From Chloroflexota bacterium (GTDB lineage: Bacteria > Chloroflexota > Limnocylindria > Limnocylindrales > CSP1-4), in NCBI GenBank assembly GCA_021783595.1, contig JAJXTS010000004.1:1-44329 (forward strand): DNA of 44,329 nucleotides, read 5' to 3'. This document shows, one piece after another, positions 36,968-43,775 of this stretch. A program made the translations under genes and the position numbers. The notes under the pieces were generated by a model. It did not search any database. It saw nothing but the letters and a program-made list of their open reading frames with translations, and was not told the origin of the DNA. The stretch's first letter is position 1. The number at the start of each line of letters is the position of its first letter.

Positions 36968-37984
36968 TCAGGACTCCTGGAGGGCGGGCCCGAGGTACAG
37001 CGCGCGGGGCTGCGTGCCGTACTCGGGGTGGAGGGGACGCGCTCCGGCGGCCAGCGCCGCCGTGCGGATGTCGTCATTGGGGTCGTTGGCGTTGCCGAAG
37101 CGCCGGGCGCCGACCGGGCAGATCTCCACGCAGGCGGGTTGCTGCCCCTTGCTGATCCGCTGGTAGCACCAGGTGCACTTGTCGGCGACCCCCGGCGTGC
37201 CAGCCGGCGTGTCCTCGCCGGCCGGCGTGATGTAGCGGGCGCCGTAGGGGCACGCCACCACGCAGTAGCCGCAGCCGATGCACCTGCGGGCGTCCACCAG
37301 GACGATGCCGTCCTGGGTCGTGTAGGTGGCGCTGACCGGGCAGACCGAGGTGCACGGGCTGTCCGCGCACTGCATGCACAGCCGCGGCTGGAAGTAGGCG
37401 GACTTGACGGTCTTGCCCCCCGCGCCCGGTGCCGTCGAGGTGGGCGGGAAGCCGTTGATGCCGGCGTCGGGCGAGTCCACGTAGACCGTGCCGTCGGTCA
37501 TCGTCACATGCCGCTCCACCCACGTCCGCGTGAACGCGGCGGACTCGGGCACGTGGTTCTCCTCCTTGCAGGCGACCACGCACAGCCCGCAGCCGATGCA
37601 CTTGGAGGTGTCCACCACGAACGTCCACGCCTTGGTGGCCGGGTCGTAGTTGGGGACCAGCGGCGAGACCTGGTCCCCGGCGCTCGCGAACACCGGGAAC
37701 AGCTGCCCGAGGACCGCGGCCCCCGCCACCCCGCCCGCCAGCGCCAGCCCGAAGCCGAGGAAGGCGCGCCGGGACAGGGAGGCCTGCCGGATGGCCGGGG
37801 CGATGGCCTCGAGCGGGACGAGGACGGCGTCGGCCGGGGCCTCGCCCGCCGTCGCGGCGGCCCGCCCGGGCGCGGTGGCACCTGCCACGGCCGGCTCCGC
37901 AGGGGGCGCTGACGGCTCGCCGACTGCCGGCTGCGGCTGGTCGAGCGGCTCGAGGCGGTCGAGGGGCTCCGACGGCTCGGTCAC
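36968..37984 (-). CDS. Tat-type four-cluster ferredoxin subunit (NrfC/PsrB/DmsB-like)
   Basis: 338 aa from GTG 37984, which overlaps the hexahaem gene stop as GTGA. A twin-arginine motif SRRAFLG is at about residue 71, followed by a hydrophobic segment. A normal Tat signal has it near residue 10, so the n-region is about 60 residues too long, and no alternative start lies between. Four 4Fe-4S sets follow: CIGCGLCVVAC, CMQCADSPCTSVCP, CIGCGYCVVACP, and CTWCYQRI with PACVEICP. It passes electrons between NrfD and the multihaem cytochromes on the periplasmic side. No molybdopterin subunit accompanies it. Confidence 0.9.
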   Translation of the reverse strand: MTEPSEPLDRLEPLDQPQPAVGEPSAPPAEPAVAGATAPGRAAATAGEAPADAVLVPLEAIAPAIRQASLSRRAFLGFGLALAGGVAGAAVLGQLFPVFASAGDQVSPLVPNYDPATKAWTFVVDTSKCIGCGLCVVACKEENHVPESAAFTRTWVERHVTMTDGTVYVDSPDAGINGFPPTSTAPGAGGKTVKSAYFQPRLCMQCADSPCTSVCPVSATYTTQDGIVLVDARRCIGCGYCVVACPYGARYITPAGEDTPAGTPGVADKCTWCYQRISKGQQPACVEICPVGARRFGNANDPNDDIRTAALAAGARPLHPEYGTQPRALYLGPALQES

Positions 37985-38727
37985 GGTGCCACCTTGCTCG
38001 GGCTGGGCTGCGGGCTGGGTACGGCCCCCCCGCTCACGGTCGGCTGCGGCGTGGGCAGGGTGAGCTGCTGCGGGCCGCGCCCCGCCTGGTGGCACTGGAG
38101 GCACTCGTTGTCCGTCAGCGGGCCAGAGGGGTGGCGCTCGTTGCGGGCCTTGAAGCCGTCGGGGCCGTGGCACGTCAGGCAGGGCGGCAGGTTGGCCAGC
38201 GGATGCGAGACGACCGGCGGGTGCAGGGCCCAGGTCGTGTGCGGGTCGTGGCACTGGAGGCACTGGGAAACGTAGTGGTTGGCCGGGACGATCGTCTGGA
38301 TGGTGGCGGGGCGGCCCTCGGTGGCCTCGTGGCAGCGGATGCAGACCGCGTCGGTCGGCATCGCGATCGCCGCGCCCGTGGTGATGCCGCGCTTGGCCGC
38401 GTCCTCGTGCGCCAGCATTGGGCCGTGGCAGCTCTGGCAGCCGATGCCGGCATGGGTGTGGCTGGCGAGCCGGCTCGCCTCGGTGAGGTGGCACGCCACG
38501 CAGTCCGACGAGGCCGCGAACGACATGTCCAGCGCCGCCCACTGCTTGGCGTTGCTGTCGCGGTGGAGGGCGAAGTCCAGGTACGGGCTCCACGCCATCG
38601 CGGCGCTCGCGAAGATCGCGACCGCGATCACGGCCGCGCCGACGAGAACGCCGGTGGTGCCGATCAGCCAGCCCCGGCGGGAGCGGGGCCGGACGGATGC
38701 CCAGAAGCGGCGCGCGCGCGTCCTCAT
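37981..38727 (-). CDS. Membrane-anchored hexahaem c-type cytochrome
   Basis: 248 aa from ATG 38727. After an arginine-rich start comes one membrane helix (LIGTTGVLVGAAVIAVAIFASAAMAW), then six CxxCH motifs: CVACH, CQSCH, CIRCH, CLQCH, CLTCH, CLQCH. The tail is Pro/Ser-rich. Histidines suited to distal haem ligation are frequent (HTHAG, HEDAAK, HYVSQ), as in NapC/NrfH-like and cytochrome c3-like carriers. It overlaps the regulator gene upstream (ATGA) and the ferredoxin gene downstream, so it is part of the same message. Confidence 0.92.
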   Translation of the reverse strand: MRTRARRFWASVRPRSRRGWLIGTTGVLVGAAVIAVAIFASAAMAWSPYLDFALHRDSNAKQWAALDMSFAASSDCVACHLTEASRLASHTHAGIGCQSCHGPMLAHEDAAKRGITTGAAIAMPTDAVCIRCHEATEGRPATIQTIVPANHYVSQCLQCHDPHTTWALHPPVVSHPLANLPPCLTCHGPDGFKARNERHPSGPLTDNECLQCHQAGRGPQQLTLPTPQPTVSGGAVPSPQPSPSKVAP

Positions 38728-39437
38728 AGGACCGACGGGTTCAGCAGGCCGCGCCGAACCGTGTACCGGAGGAGCTCGACCCGGTCGTGCAGGTCGAGCT
38801 TCTCCATGAGGCTGGCGCGACTGGAGTGGACGGCCTGCTCGGAGAGGTCCAGCGACCGGGCGATGTCGCGGTTCGTGTGCCCCAGGGCGGCCAGGAGCAG
38901 GATCTGGCGCTCGCGGTCCGTGAGGTGCTCGTACGGGTCGTCGGCCGCCGCCGGGGTCCGGCGGACGTACGTGTCCACCATGCGCGTCAGGATCGCGGGG
39001 CTCACGTACGTGTGGCCCGCGCTCACGGCCCGGATCGCGGCGACCACGTCGTCCGCGAGCGCCTCGCGGGTGAGCAGCCCGGTGGCGCCCGCCTTGAGCA
39101 CGGTGGCGAACTGGTCCGTGGCGCACCGGCAGTCGAGGGCGATCACCCGGGTCCCGGGGGCGGCCGCGCGGACCTCGTCGATCGCCTCCGGCACGCCGAT
39201 GCCGTCGGCGGCGAAGGCCTCGTAGCCCAGGATGACCACGTCGGGCGCCGCCGACCGCGCCTGGGCGAGGATGGCCTGGCGGCTCCGCGCCTCGGCGACG
39301 ACGGCCATGTCGCGCTCGTGGTCGACCACGGACCTGAAGGCGGCGCTGAGCATGGGGAAGTCGCCGATCGCGAGCATGACGCCAACCATGGCGCCATCGC
39401 GCGGCACTCCGGAGCTCTGGTCGCGGGCAGCCGTCAT
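38724..39437 (-). CDS. LuxR/NarL-type regulator with a degenerate receiver domain
   Basis: 237 aa from ATG 39437; GTG 39497 would add 20 residues. The C-terminal HTH is normal (LTDRERQILLLAALGHTNRDIARSLDLSEQAV). The N-terminal domain has the receiver fold but not its chemistry. At the phospho-acceptor site the usual VVLLD reads VVILG (Gly71). The conserved Thr/Ser after beta-4 is in an altered VIALDCRC segment, and the Lys of the last strand is replaced in GLLTREA. Phosphorylation is therefore unlikely; a ligand, redox change or protein partner could be the signal. Two cysteines (CRC) near the active-site edge are notable. It is translationally coupled to the multihaem operon it probably regulates. 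Confidence 0.9.
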   Translation of the reverse strand: MTAARDQSSGVPRDGAMVGVMLAIGDFPMLSAAFRSVVDHERDMAVVAEARSRQAILAQARSAAPDVVILGYEAFAADGIGVPEAIDEVRAAAPGTRVIALDCRCATDQFATVLKAGATGLLTREALADDVVAAIRAVSAGHTYVSPAILTRMVDTYVRRTPAAADDPYEHLTDRERQILLLAALGHTNRDIARSLDLSEQAVHSSRASLMEKLDLHDRVELLRYTVRRGLLNPSVL

Positions 39438-39772
39438 CGGGACGCCGCCCCCCGGGTCTCGAGCCTGTCGCGGCCTGTCATCGCTCCACTCCCGCACGTG
39501 GGCCCACCTTCGACCCCACGTCCGTCATGGTCGGCTGACCGGACCGGCTCCCGACAGGCACCCCAGGGCGGATCTCACGGGCCCCGGGTGGGCAAACGCG
39601 GCCACGGTGGCGCCAACCCGCCACGCATCCGGGTGGCGTCTGGCAACGCTGGTGGGGTTCTCGACTCACCAGCATTGGCCGGCACCCCCGTTCGGGGGTA
39701 TCGCCGCCGCCTCGCCCCGCGCCTCGGGAGCCCTCCGTGCACGATTCCCGGGCTGGCCGCTATCCTGCCCCC
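39438..39772. promoter_or_regulatory. 335-base divergent region between the regulator and the cysteine operon
   Basis: Contains no gene that I can support. It has a tight hairpin ACCCCCG-TT-CGGGGGT (39684-39699), and at its right end TATCCT (39761-39766), the -10 of the cysteine operon. The promoter of the minus-strand cytochrome operon should also lie here, but I see no clear hexamer. Confidence 0.45.
39761..39766 (+). promoter_or_regulatory. Leaderless -10 TATCCT of the cysteine operon
   Basis: The last base is 7 bases before the A of the ATG at 39773, predicting a transcript that starts at the start codon of the cysteine-rich short ORF. Confidence 0.6.
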
Positions 39773-39865
39773 ATGACCACCCGCACTCGTTGCCCCGGCC
39801 GCCGCGGCTGCTGCTCCTGTCCTGGGCGAGCGCCGGCAGCGAGCCCGGTCGCGGTCGTCCGCTAG
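39773..39865 (+). CDS. Cysteine-rich leader peptide, candidate cysteine-responsive attenuator
   Basis: 30 residues, too short for the ORF track, beginning [16 protein letters not shown] and ending AVVR-TAG. Four cysteines fall at positions 7, 13, 14 and 16, so ribosomes would stall here if Cys-tRNA were scarce. The ATG is at the predicted transcription start. It is 160 bases ahead of cysE, and the region between can form a strong hairpin plus a helix that could mask the cysE ribosome binding site. The layout matches the polycysteine leaderless ORFs shown to act as cysteine attenuators in mycobacteria. The peptide itself probably has no function. I base this on the codons and position; expression is untested. 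Confidence 0.65.
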   Translation: MTTRTRCPGRRGCCSCPGRAPAASPVAVVR

Positions 39866-39903
39866 ACCGTCGCCCCCCGCAGTCGGCCTCGCGCCCTTGC
39901 CCT

Positions 39904-39934
39904 GCCGCCCCGGCCGGCCCGAGGCCCGGGCGGC
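39904..39934 (+). promoter_or_regulatory. Strong hairpin in the cysE leader
   Basis: GCCGCCCCGGCC and GGCCCGGGCGGC pair as a 12-bp stem with one C-C mismatch and a 7-base loop, 38 bases after the leader-peptide stop. It is a candidate terminator-like or pausing structure for attenuation. No T-run follows. Confidence 0.5.
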
Positions 39935-39977
39935 GCGTCCCACCCGCCGATTCGCCGTGCCGTGGGGGCGAGCGTCC

Positions 39978-40022
39978 CGCTCCTCCCGCCGCGGCGTCCG
40001 CCGACCCGCTGACCGGAGAGCG
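39978..40022 (+). promoter_or_regulatory. Potential helix masking the cysE ribosome binding site
   Basis: CGCTCCTCC (39978-39986) is complementary to GGAGAGCG (40015-40022), the cysE Shine-Dalgarno region, with one bulged C. Formation would hide the ribosome binding site, while ribosomes stalled on the Cys codons could change upstream folding. The link to the leader is inference. Confidence 0.4.
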
Positions 40023-40025
40023 TCC

Positions 40026-40880
40026 ATGCCCACCCAGATCGACCACGACCGAGACCACGCCTTCGCCGAGGTGCTCACCGGCGACCGCGCCGCCCACGGC
40101 CGCATCTACCCGCTCAAGCGCGACGTGGCCGCCTTCGCGGACGAGCTGCTCGGGATCCTGTTCCCGCAGCTCTCCGACAACGCGCTGTGCGCCGAGGACG
40201 ACCTCGCTGCCCGGCTGGTGCTGGCCCGGCGGGACCTGCGGCGGCTGGTGGAGCCGCTCACCGACGCCGAGGCCGCGGACCGGGTCATCGCCGCGTTCGC
40301 GGACGCCCTGCCCCGCGTCCACGCGGCGCTGCTCGAGGACGGCGAGGCGATCCTCGCCGGCGACCCCGCCGCCGAGTCGCTCGACGAGGTGGTGGCCGCG
40401 TACCCGGGCTTCCTCGCCATAGCGATCCACCGCCTCGCGCACGAGCTCTACGCGCTCAAGGTGCCCGTGCTGCCGAGGCTGCTCGCCGAGGTGGCCCACA
40501 CGCGCACCGGCATCGACATCCACCCCGGCGCCACGATCGGGCGCGGCTTCTGCATCGACCACGGCACCGGCGTCGTCGTGGGCGAGACCGCGGTCATCGG
40601 CGACAACGTCAAGCTCTACCAGGGCGTGACGCTGGGCGCGCTGTCGGTGGTCAAGGCCCTGGCCGGGCACAAGCGCCACCCGACCATCGGCGACCGCGCC
40701 GTGATCTACGCCAACGCGACCGTCCTCGGCGGTGACACCGTGGTCGGCAGCGACAGCATCGTCGGCGGCAACGTGTTCATCACCAGCTCGATCCCCGCGG
40801 GCTCGGTCCTGTACCAGACCAGCCGGTCCCGCGTCCGCCGGGCCGACGAGGGGTTCGACGGTATCGACTTCGTCATCTAG
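40026..40880 (+). CDS. cysE: Serine O-acetyltransferase CysE (EpsC-like)
   Basis: 284 aa from ATG 40026 (begins [10 protein letters not shown]), with GGAGAG 5 bases upstream; the ORF-track start at 39897 lies in the leader. The N-terminal 130 residues are helical. The C-terminal part is a left-handed beta-helix of hexapeptide repeats with active-site histidines in [19 protein letters not shown] and the [20 protein letters not shown] core. The length and long N-terminus match the EpsC-like form. It makes O-acetylserine from serine and acetyl-CoA, the first step of cysteine synthesis. cysK follows after 66 bases. Confidence 0.95.
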   Translation: MPTQIDHDRDHAFAEVLTGDRAAHGRIYPLKRDVAAFADELLGILFPQLSDNALCAEDDLAARLVLARRDLRRLVEPLTDAEAADRVIAAFADALPRVHAALLEDGEAILAGDPAAESLDEVVAAYPGFLAIAIHRLAHELYALKVPVLPRLLAEVAHTRTGIDIHPGATIGRGFCIDHGTGVVVGETAVIGDNVKLYQGVTLGALSVVKALAGHKRHPTIGDRAVIYANATVLGGDTVVGSDSIVGGNVFITSSIPAGSVLYQTSRSRVRRADEGFDGIDFVI

Positions 40881-40946
40881 AGCGGCACGTAGAGCGGCAC
40901 GCGCCAAGCGCGGCACGCCGGCGTCCCAGCAGTGAAGGAAACCACC

Positions 40947-41876
40947 ATGCCCGTCTCCAGTGTCCTCGACCTCATCGGCAACACCCCGCACGTCCGGCTC
41001 AACCGGCTGTTCGACCCGCGCGTGACCGTCTGGACCAAGCTCGAGCGCGCGAACCCCGGCGGCTCGATCAAGGATCGAATCGGCCTGGCCATGATCGACG
41101 ACGCCGAGCGGCGCGGGGCGATCGCGCCGGGACGGACCACGATTGTCGAGCCCACCTCCGGCAACACCGGGATCGGCCTCGCGCTCGTCGCGGCCGTGAA
41201 GGGCTACCGCCTGATCCTGACCATGCCCGAGTCGATGTCCGTGGAGCGCCGCAAGCTCCTGGTGGCGTACGGCGCCGAGTTGGACCTCACGCCGCGCGAG
41301 CTGGGGATGAAGGGTGCCATCGCCCGGGCGAATGAGCTCGCGGCCGACATCCCCGACGCTTGGATCCCGATGCAGTTCGACAACCCGGCCAACCCCGCGA
41401 TCCACCGGGCCACGACGGCGGACGAGATCGCCCGCGATTTCCCGGACGGGCTCGACTACCTGGTCACCGGGGTGGGCACCGGCGGCCACATCACCGGTGT
41501 CGCCGAGGCGCTGAAGCCGCGCTGGCCGCACCTCAAGGTGTACGCGGTGGAGCCGACCGCCTCGCCCGTCCTGTCAGGCGGCGCGGCCGGGCCGCATCCG
41601 CTCCAGGGGCTCGGCGCAGGCTTCGTGCCGGGCGTCATGCGGACCGACCTGCTCGACGGCGTCCTGCAGGTGGATGGGCCGGCCGCGATGGACTACGCGC
41701 GCCGGGCCGCCCGGGAGGAGGGCCTGCTGGTGGGCATCTCGTCGGGCGCGGCGCTGGCCGCGGTGGCGCAGCTGGTGCCGTCGGTGCCGGACGGGTCGCG
41801 GATCCTCACGTTCGCGTACGACAGCGGCGAGCGGTACCTGTCCGTCGAGGCGCTGTGGCCCGCGCTCGGCGCGTAG
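40947..41876 (+). CDS. cysK: O-acetylserine sulfhydrylase (cysteine synthase A)
   Basis: 309 aa from ATG 40947, with AAGGAA upstream; GTG 40932 is a weaker start. PLP enzyme with the Schiff-base lysine in [11 protein letters not shown], the substrate loop TSGNTGIG, the phosphate cup [10 protein letters not shown], and [10 protein letters not shown]. It joins sulfide to O-acetylserine to give cysteine, the second step after CysE. A terminator palindrome follows 24 bases after the stop. CysE and CysK can also form the cysteine synthase complex; whether the C-terminus of this CysE (ending DFVI) docks in the CysK active site is likely, as it ends in Ile as usual. Confidence 0.95.
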   Translation: MPVSSVLDLIGNTPHVRLNRLFDPRVTVWTKLERANPGGSIKDRIGLAMIDDAERRGAIAPGRTTIVEPTSGNTGIGLALVAAVKGYRLILTMPESMSVERRKLLVAYGAELDLTPRELGMKGAIARANELAADIPDAWIPMQFDNPANPAIHRATTADEIARDFPDGLDYLVTGVGTGGHITGVAEALKPRWPHLKVYAVEPTASPVLSGGAAGPHPLQGLGAGFVPGVMRTDLLDGVLQVDGPAAMDYARRAAREEGLLVGISSGAALAAVAQLVPSVPDGSRILTFAYDSGERYLSVEALWPALGA

Positions 41877-41899
41877 CGGGGCGCCGGGGGGACACGCGA

Positions 41900-41929
41900 G
41901 GGAGGCCGGCGGACGTCCGCCGGCCTCCC
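41900..41929. terminator. Perfect 30-bp palindrome, bidirectional terminator
   Basis: GGGAGGCCGGCGGAC is followed directly by its exact reverse complement, 24 bases after cysK and 52 bases from the stop of the convergent small gene. With no spacer, the tip of the hairpin must open. It probably ends both transcripts. Confidence 0.8.
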
Positions 41930-41981
41930 GGCTGCTTGGCGGGCCGGTCCTGCGGCGCCGGCCCCGCGAAAGGGGGCGGGG

Positions 41982-42197
41982 TCAGCCGAACCAGGTTCGC
42001 GCCTCGACCTCGCTGACGTCGGGCATCGTGAGGATGCCGACGATCGATTCGTGGGGCAGGCTCGAGCGGCGGGCGACGAGGTCGGCCACCCGGTGCGGAT
42101 TGCCGCCGCAACGGCGCAGAGCGGTGGGGTCGAGACGGGGCCAGACGAGGAGTGCGCGACGGCGGATCGTCTCCGCCGCGATGTCAGCCTGAGTCAT
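41982..42197 (-). CDS. Small conserved-looking hypothetical protein, 71 aa
   Basis: Starts at ATG 42197 with an ideal GGAGG six bases upstream, which is the main reason to accept it. A soluble, arginine-rich protein (ETIRRRALLVWPRLDP, GGNPHRVADLVARRSSLP, ESIVGILTMP) with one cysteine. The alternation of an arginine-rich helix, a short turn and a second helix suggests a small helical domain, perhaps nucleic-acid or protein binding. No family recognised. It is convergent with cysK. Confidence 0.6.
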   Translation of the reverse strand: MTQADIAAETIRRRALLVWPRLDPTALRRCGGNPHRVADLVARRSSLPHESIVGILTMPDVSEVEARTWFG

Positions 42198-42432
42198 CGG
42201 TTACCTCCGCCACCCATGCTGCAACTCCAGTGTTGCCATTCCGCAATCGCCCGGTGAAGATCTGGAAACTCTGGGCAATTCTGGGTAGGTTCTCATGAAC
42301 CGGGCCGGCCGCCCGCCCGAACCGGCCGCGCGGGATGCCGCGCCGGCCCGCCTGCCCGCCGTCGGGCGTGGCACCCTAGTCACGTCCCGGCGTCGCGGTG
42401 TCGCGATCGGCGGCGACGCACGGGAGGCCGTG

Positions 42433-42975
42433 GTGGAGATCCGCAAGATCGTGCTCGAAGTGGAGGAGACGTACGCCGCCGCCGGGCGCGTGCTGGCGCG
42501 GCCCACCCGCAAGGCCGTCGCGTCGGCAGTGATCGCGAACCCGTTCGCCGGCCGCTACGTTGAGGACGTCTCGCCGCTGGTGGACCTGGGCGCCGAGCTG
42601 GGCCGGCTGCTCGCTGAGCGGGCGCTGGCGGCGCTCGGGCCGGACGCTGCCGTCACCGCCTACGGCAAGGGCGCGATCGTGGGGACCAACGGCGAGCTGG
42701 AGCACGCCGCGGCCATCCTGCACCCCAAGTTCGGCGCGCCCGTGCGGGCCGTGGTCGGCGGCGGCCCGTCGATCATCCCCAGCACCAAGCTGGTGGCCGG
42801 CCCCGGGACGCTCCTGGCGATGCCGCTGGTCAACCGTGACGACCTGTGGAGCTTCGACGAGATGGACGCCGCAACGGTGCAGATCCCCGATGCGCCGCGG
42901 GCGGACGAGATTGTGGTGAGCCTGGTCCTGGCCGCCGGGGGGCGGCCGGGCGCACGGACGAGGAAGGCGAGCTGA
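42433..42975 (+). CDS. Amino acid synthesis family (DUF1185-like) protein
   Basis: 180 aa from GTG 42433, with GGGAGG five bases upstream (begins VEIRKIVLEVEETY); GTG 42430 and ATG 42295 are alternatives, the latter giving 226 aa with a low-complexity start. The family start is EIRKIV, supporting the short form. Conserved blocks are VIANPFAGRY, YGKGAIVGTNGELEHAAAILHPKFG and VGGGPSIIPSTK. Relatives occur in operons for degradation of nitrogen heterocycles or amides; the reaction is unknown. It overlaps the EthD gene (TGATG), suggesting translational coupling and a shared degradative task. Confidence 0.75.
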   Translation: MEIRKIVLEVEETYAAAGRVLARPTRKAVASAVIANPFAGRYVEDVSPLVDLGAELGRLLAERALAALGPDAAVTAYGKGAIVGTNGELEHAAAILHPKFGAPVRAVVGGGPSIIPSTKLVAGPGTLLAMPLVNRDDLWSFDEMDAATVQIPDAPRADEIVVSLVLAAGGRPGARTRKAS

Positions 42976-43280
42976 TGTTCAAGGCAATGATCCTGCTGAC
43001 GCGCAACGACGGGCTGTCCAGGGCCGACTTCCGCGACTGGATGCTCGTGGGGCACGCGCCGCTGGCCAAGCAGCTGCCGGGGCTGCGGCGCCTCACGTTC
43101 AACATCGTCGAGAACGAGGACGTGGCGATCGACGGCGTGTCCGAGCTGTGGTTCGACAGTCGCGAGGCGTTTGACGCCGCCTACGCCACGGAGATCGGCA
43201 AGGCGGTGGCCGGCGACTCGCTCGCGCACGTGAAGGCACGGGTCCGGCTGTTCGCCGACGAGCGACCGCAGGAGCTCTGA
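42975..43280 (+). CDS. EthD-family protein
   Basis: 101 aa from ATG 42975. A ferredoxin-like alpha/beta dimer fold typical of EthD: MILLTRNDGLSRADFRDWMLVGHAPLAKQLPGLRRL, then strand and ELWFDSREAFDAAYATE. Members help degrade ethers or other organics, or act as small oxygenase-like or isomerase helpers. Translationally coupled to the amino-acid-synthesis-family gene. Confidence 0.85.
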   Translation: MFKAMILLTRNDGLSRADFRDWMLVGHAPLAKQLPGLRRLTFNIVENEDVAIDGVSELWFDSREAFDAAYATEIGKAVAGDSLAHVKARVRLFADERPQEL

Positions 43281-43775
43281 GGGGACGGCGCCCGGTCGGC
43301 TGCTCCGCATCCGGCCGACCGGGCGGAACGCGGCGCGGCCGGGGCGATCGGGAGCCGGCGGGGTTGCGGCGGGGGCGATCGGCCGCTGCCCCGCCCCGAC
43401 GGCACGCGTCCGGCGCCCGGCTCGCCCCGACGGCGCTCGGCCGGCGCTCGGCTCGCCCCGACGGAACGCGTCCGGCGCTCGGCTCGCCCCGACGGAACGC
43501 GTCCGGCGCTCGGCTCGCCCCATCCACGGTTGAGGGCGGTGCATCGCGCGTCGGCTGCCCCAACGCGCCCTCGCCCACGGGTGTGAACCGTAGGTGACGC
43601 GAGCCCCGGGCCGGATTGGCCGCGGATGCCGCCCTGAACCGTGGATGGGGCCCCCGAGCGAGCCCCGGGCCGGATTGGCCGCGGATGCCGCCCTGAACCG
43701 TGGATGGGGCCCGGGCGCCCATGGCGCCGAACGGCCAGCGCGCCACCCGGCCGCCCCACCGCGCCCGGCCCGGCC
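43281..43775. repeat. Intergenic repeat cluster
   Basis: 495 bases between the EthD gene and the truncated gene. It contains four tandem copies of a 31-bp unit (43393-43516; core GGCTCGCCCCGACGG), then a pair of 55-bp direct repeats 59 bases apart (43599-43653 and 43658-43712; core CCCTGAACCGTGGATGGGGC). A 23-bp stretch at 43517-43539 is the reverse complement of part of the 55-bp repeats with one mismatch, so the two sets face each other. The translated ORFs here are repeat artefacts. It may be a small mobile repeat family. Confidence 0.75.

Noticed and set aside
39684-39699. Intrinsic terminator
   Set aside because: A neat hairpin, but no T-run follows and no gene ends on either side; it lies in a divergent promoter region.
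43393-43516. CRISPR-like array
   Set aside because: The 31-bp units are directly joined with no spacers, and no cas gene is in the window, so it is a plain tandem repeat.
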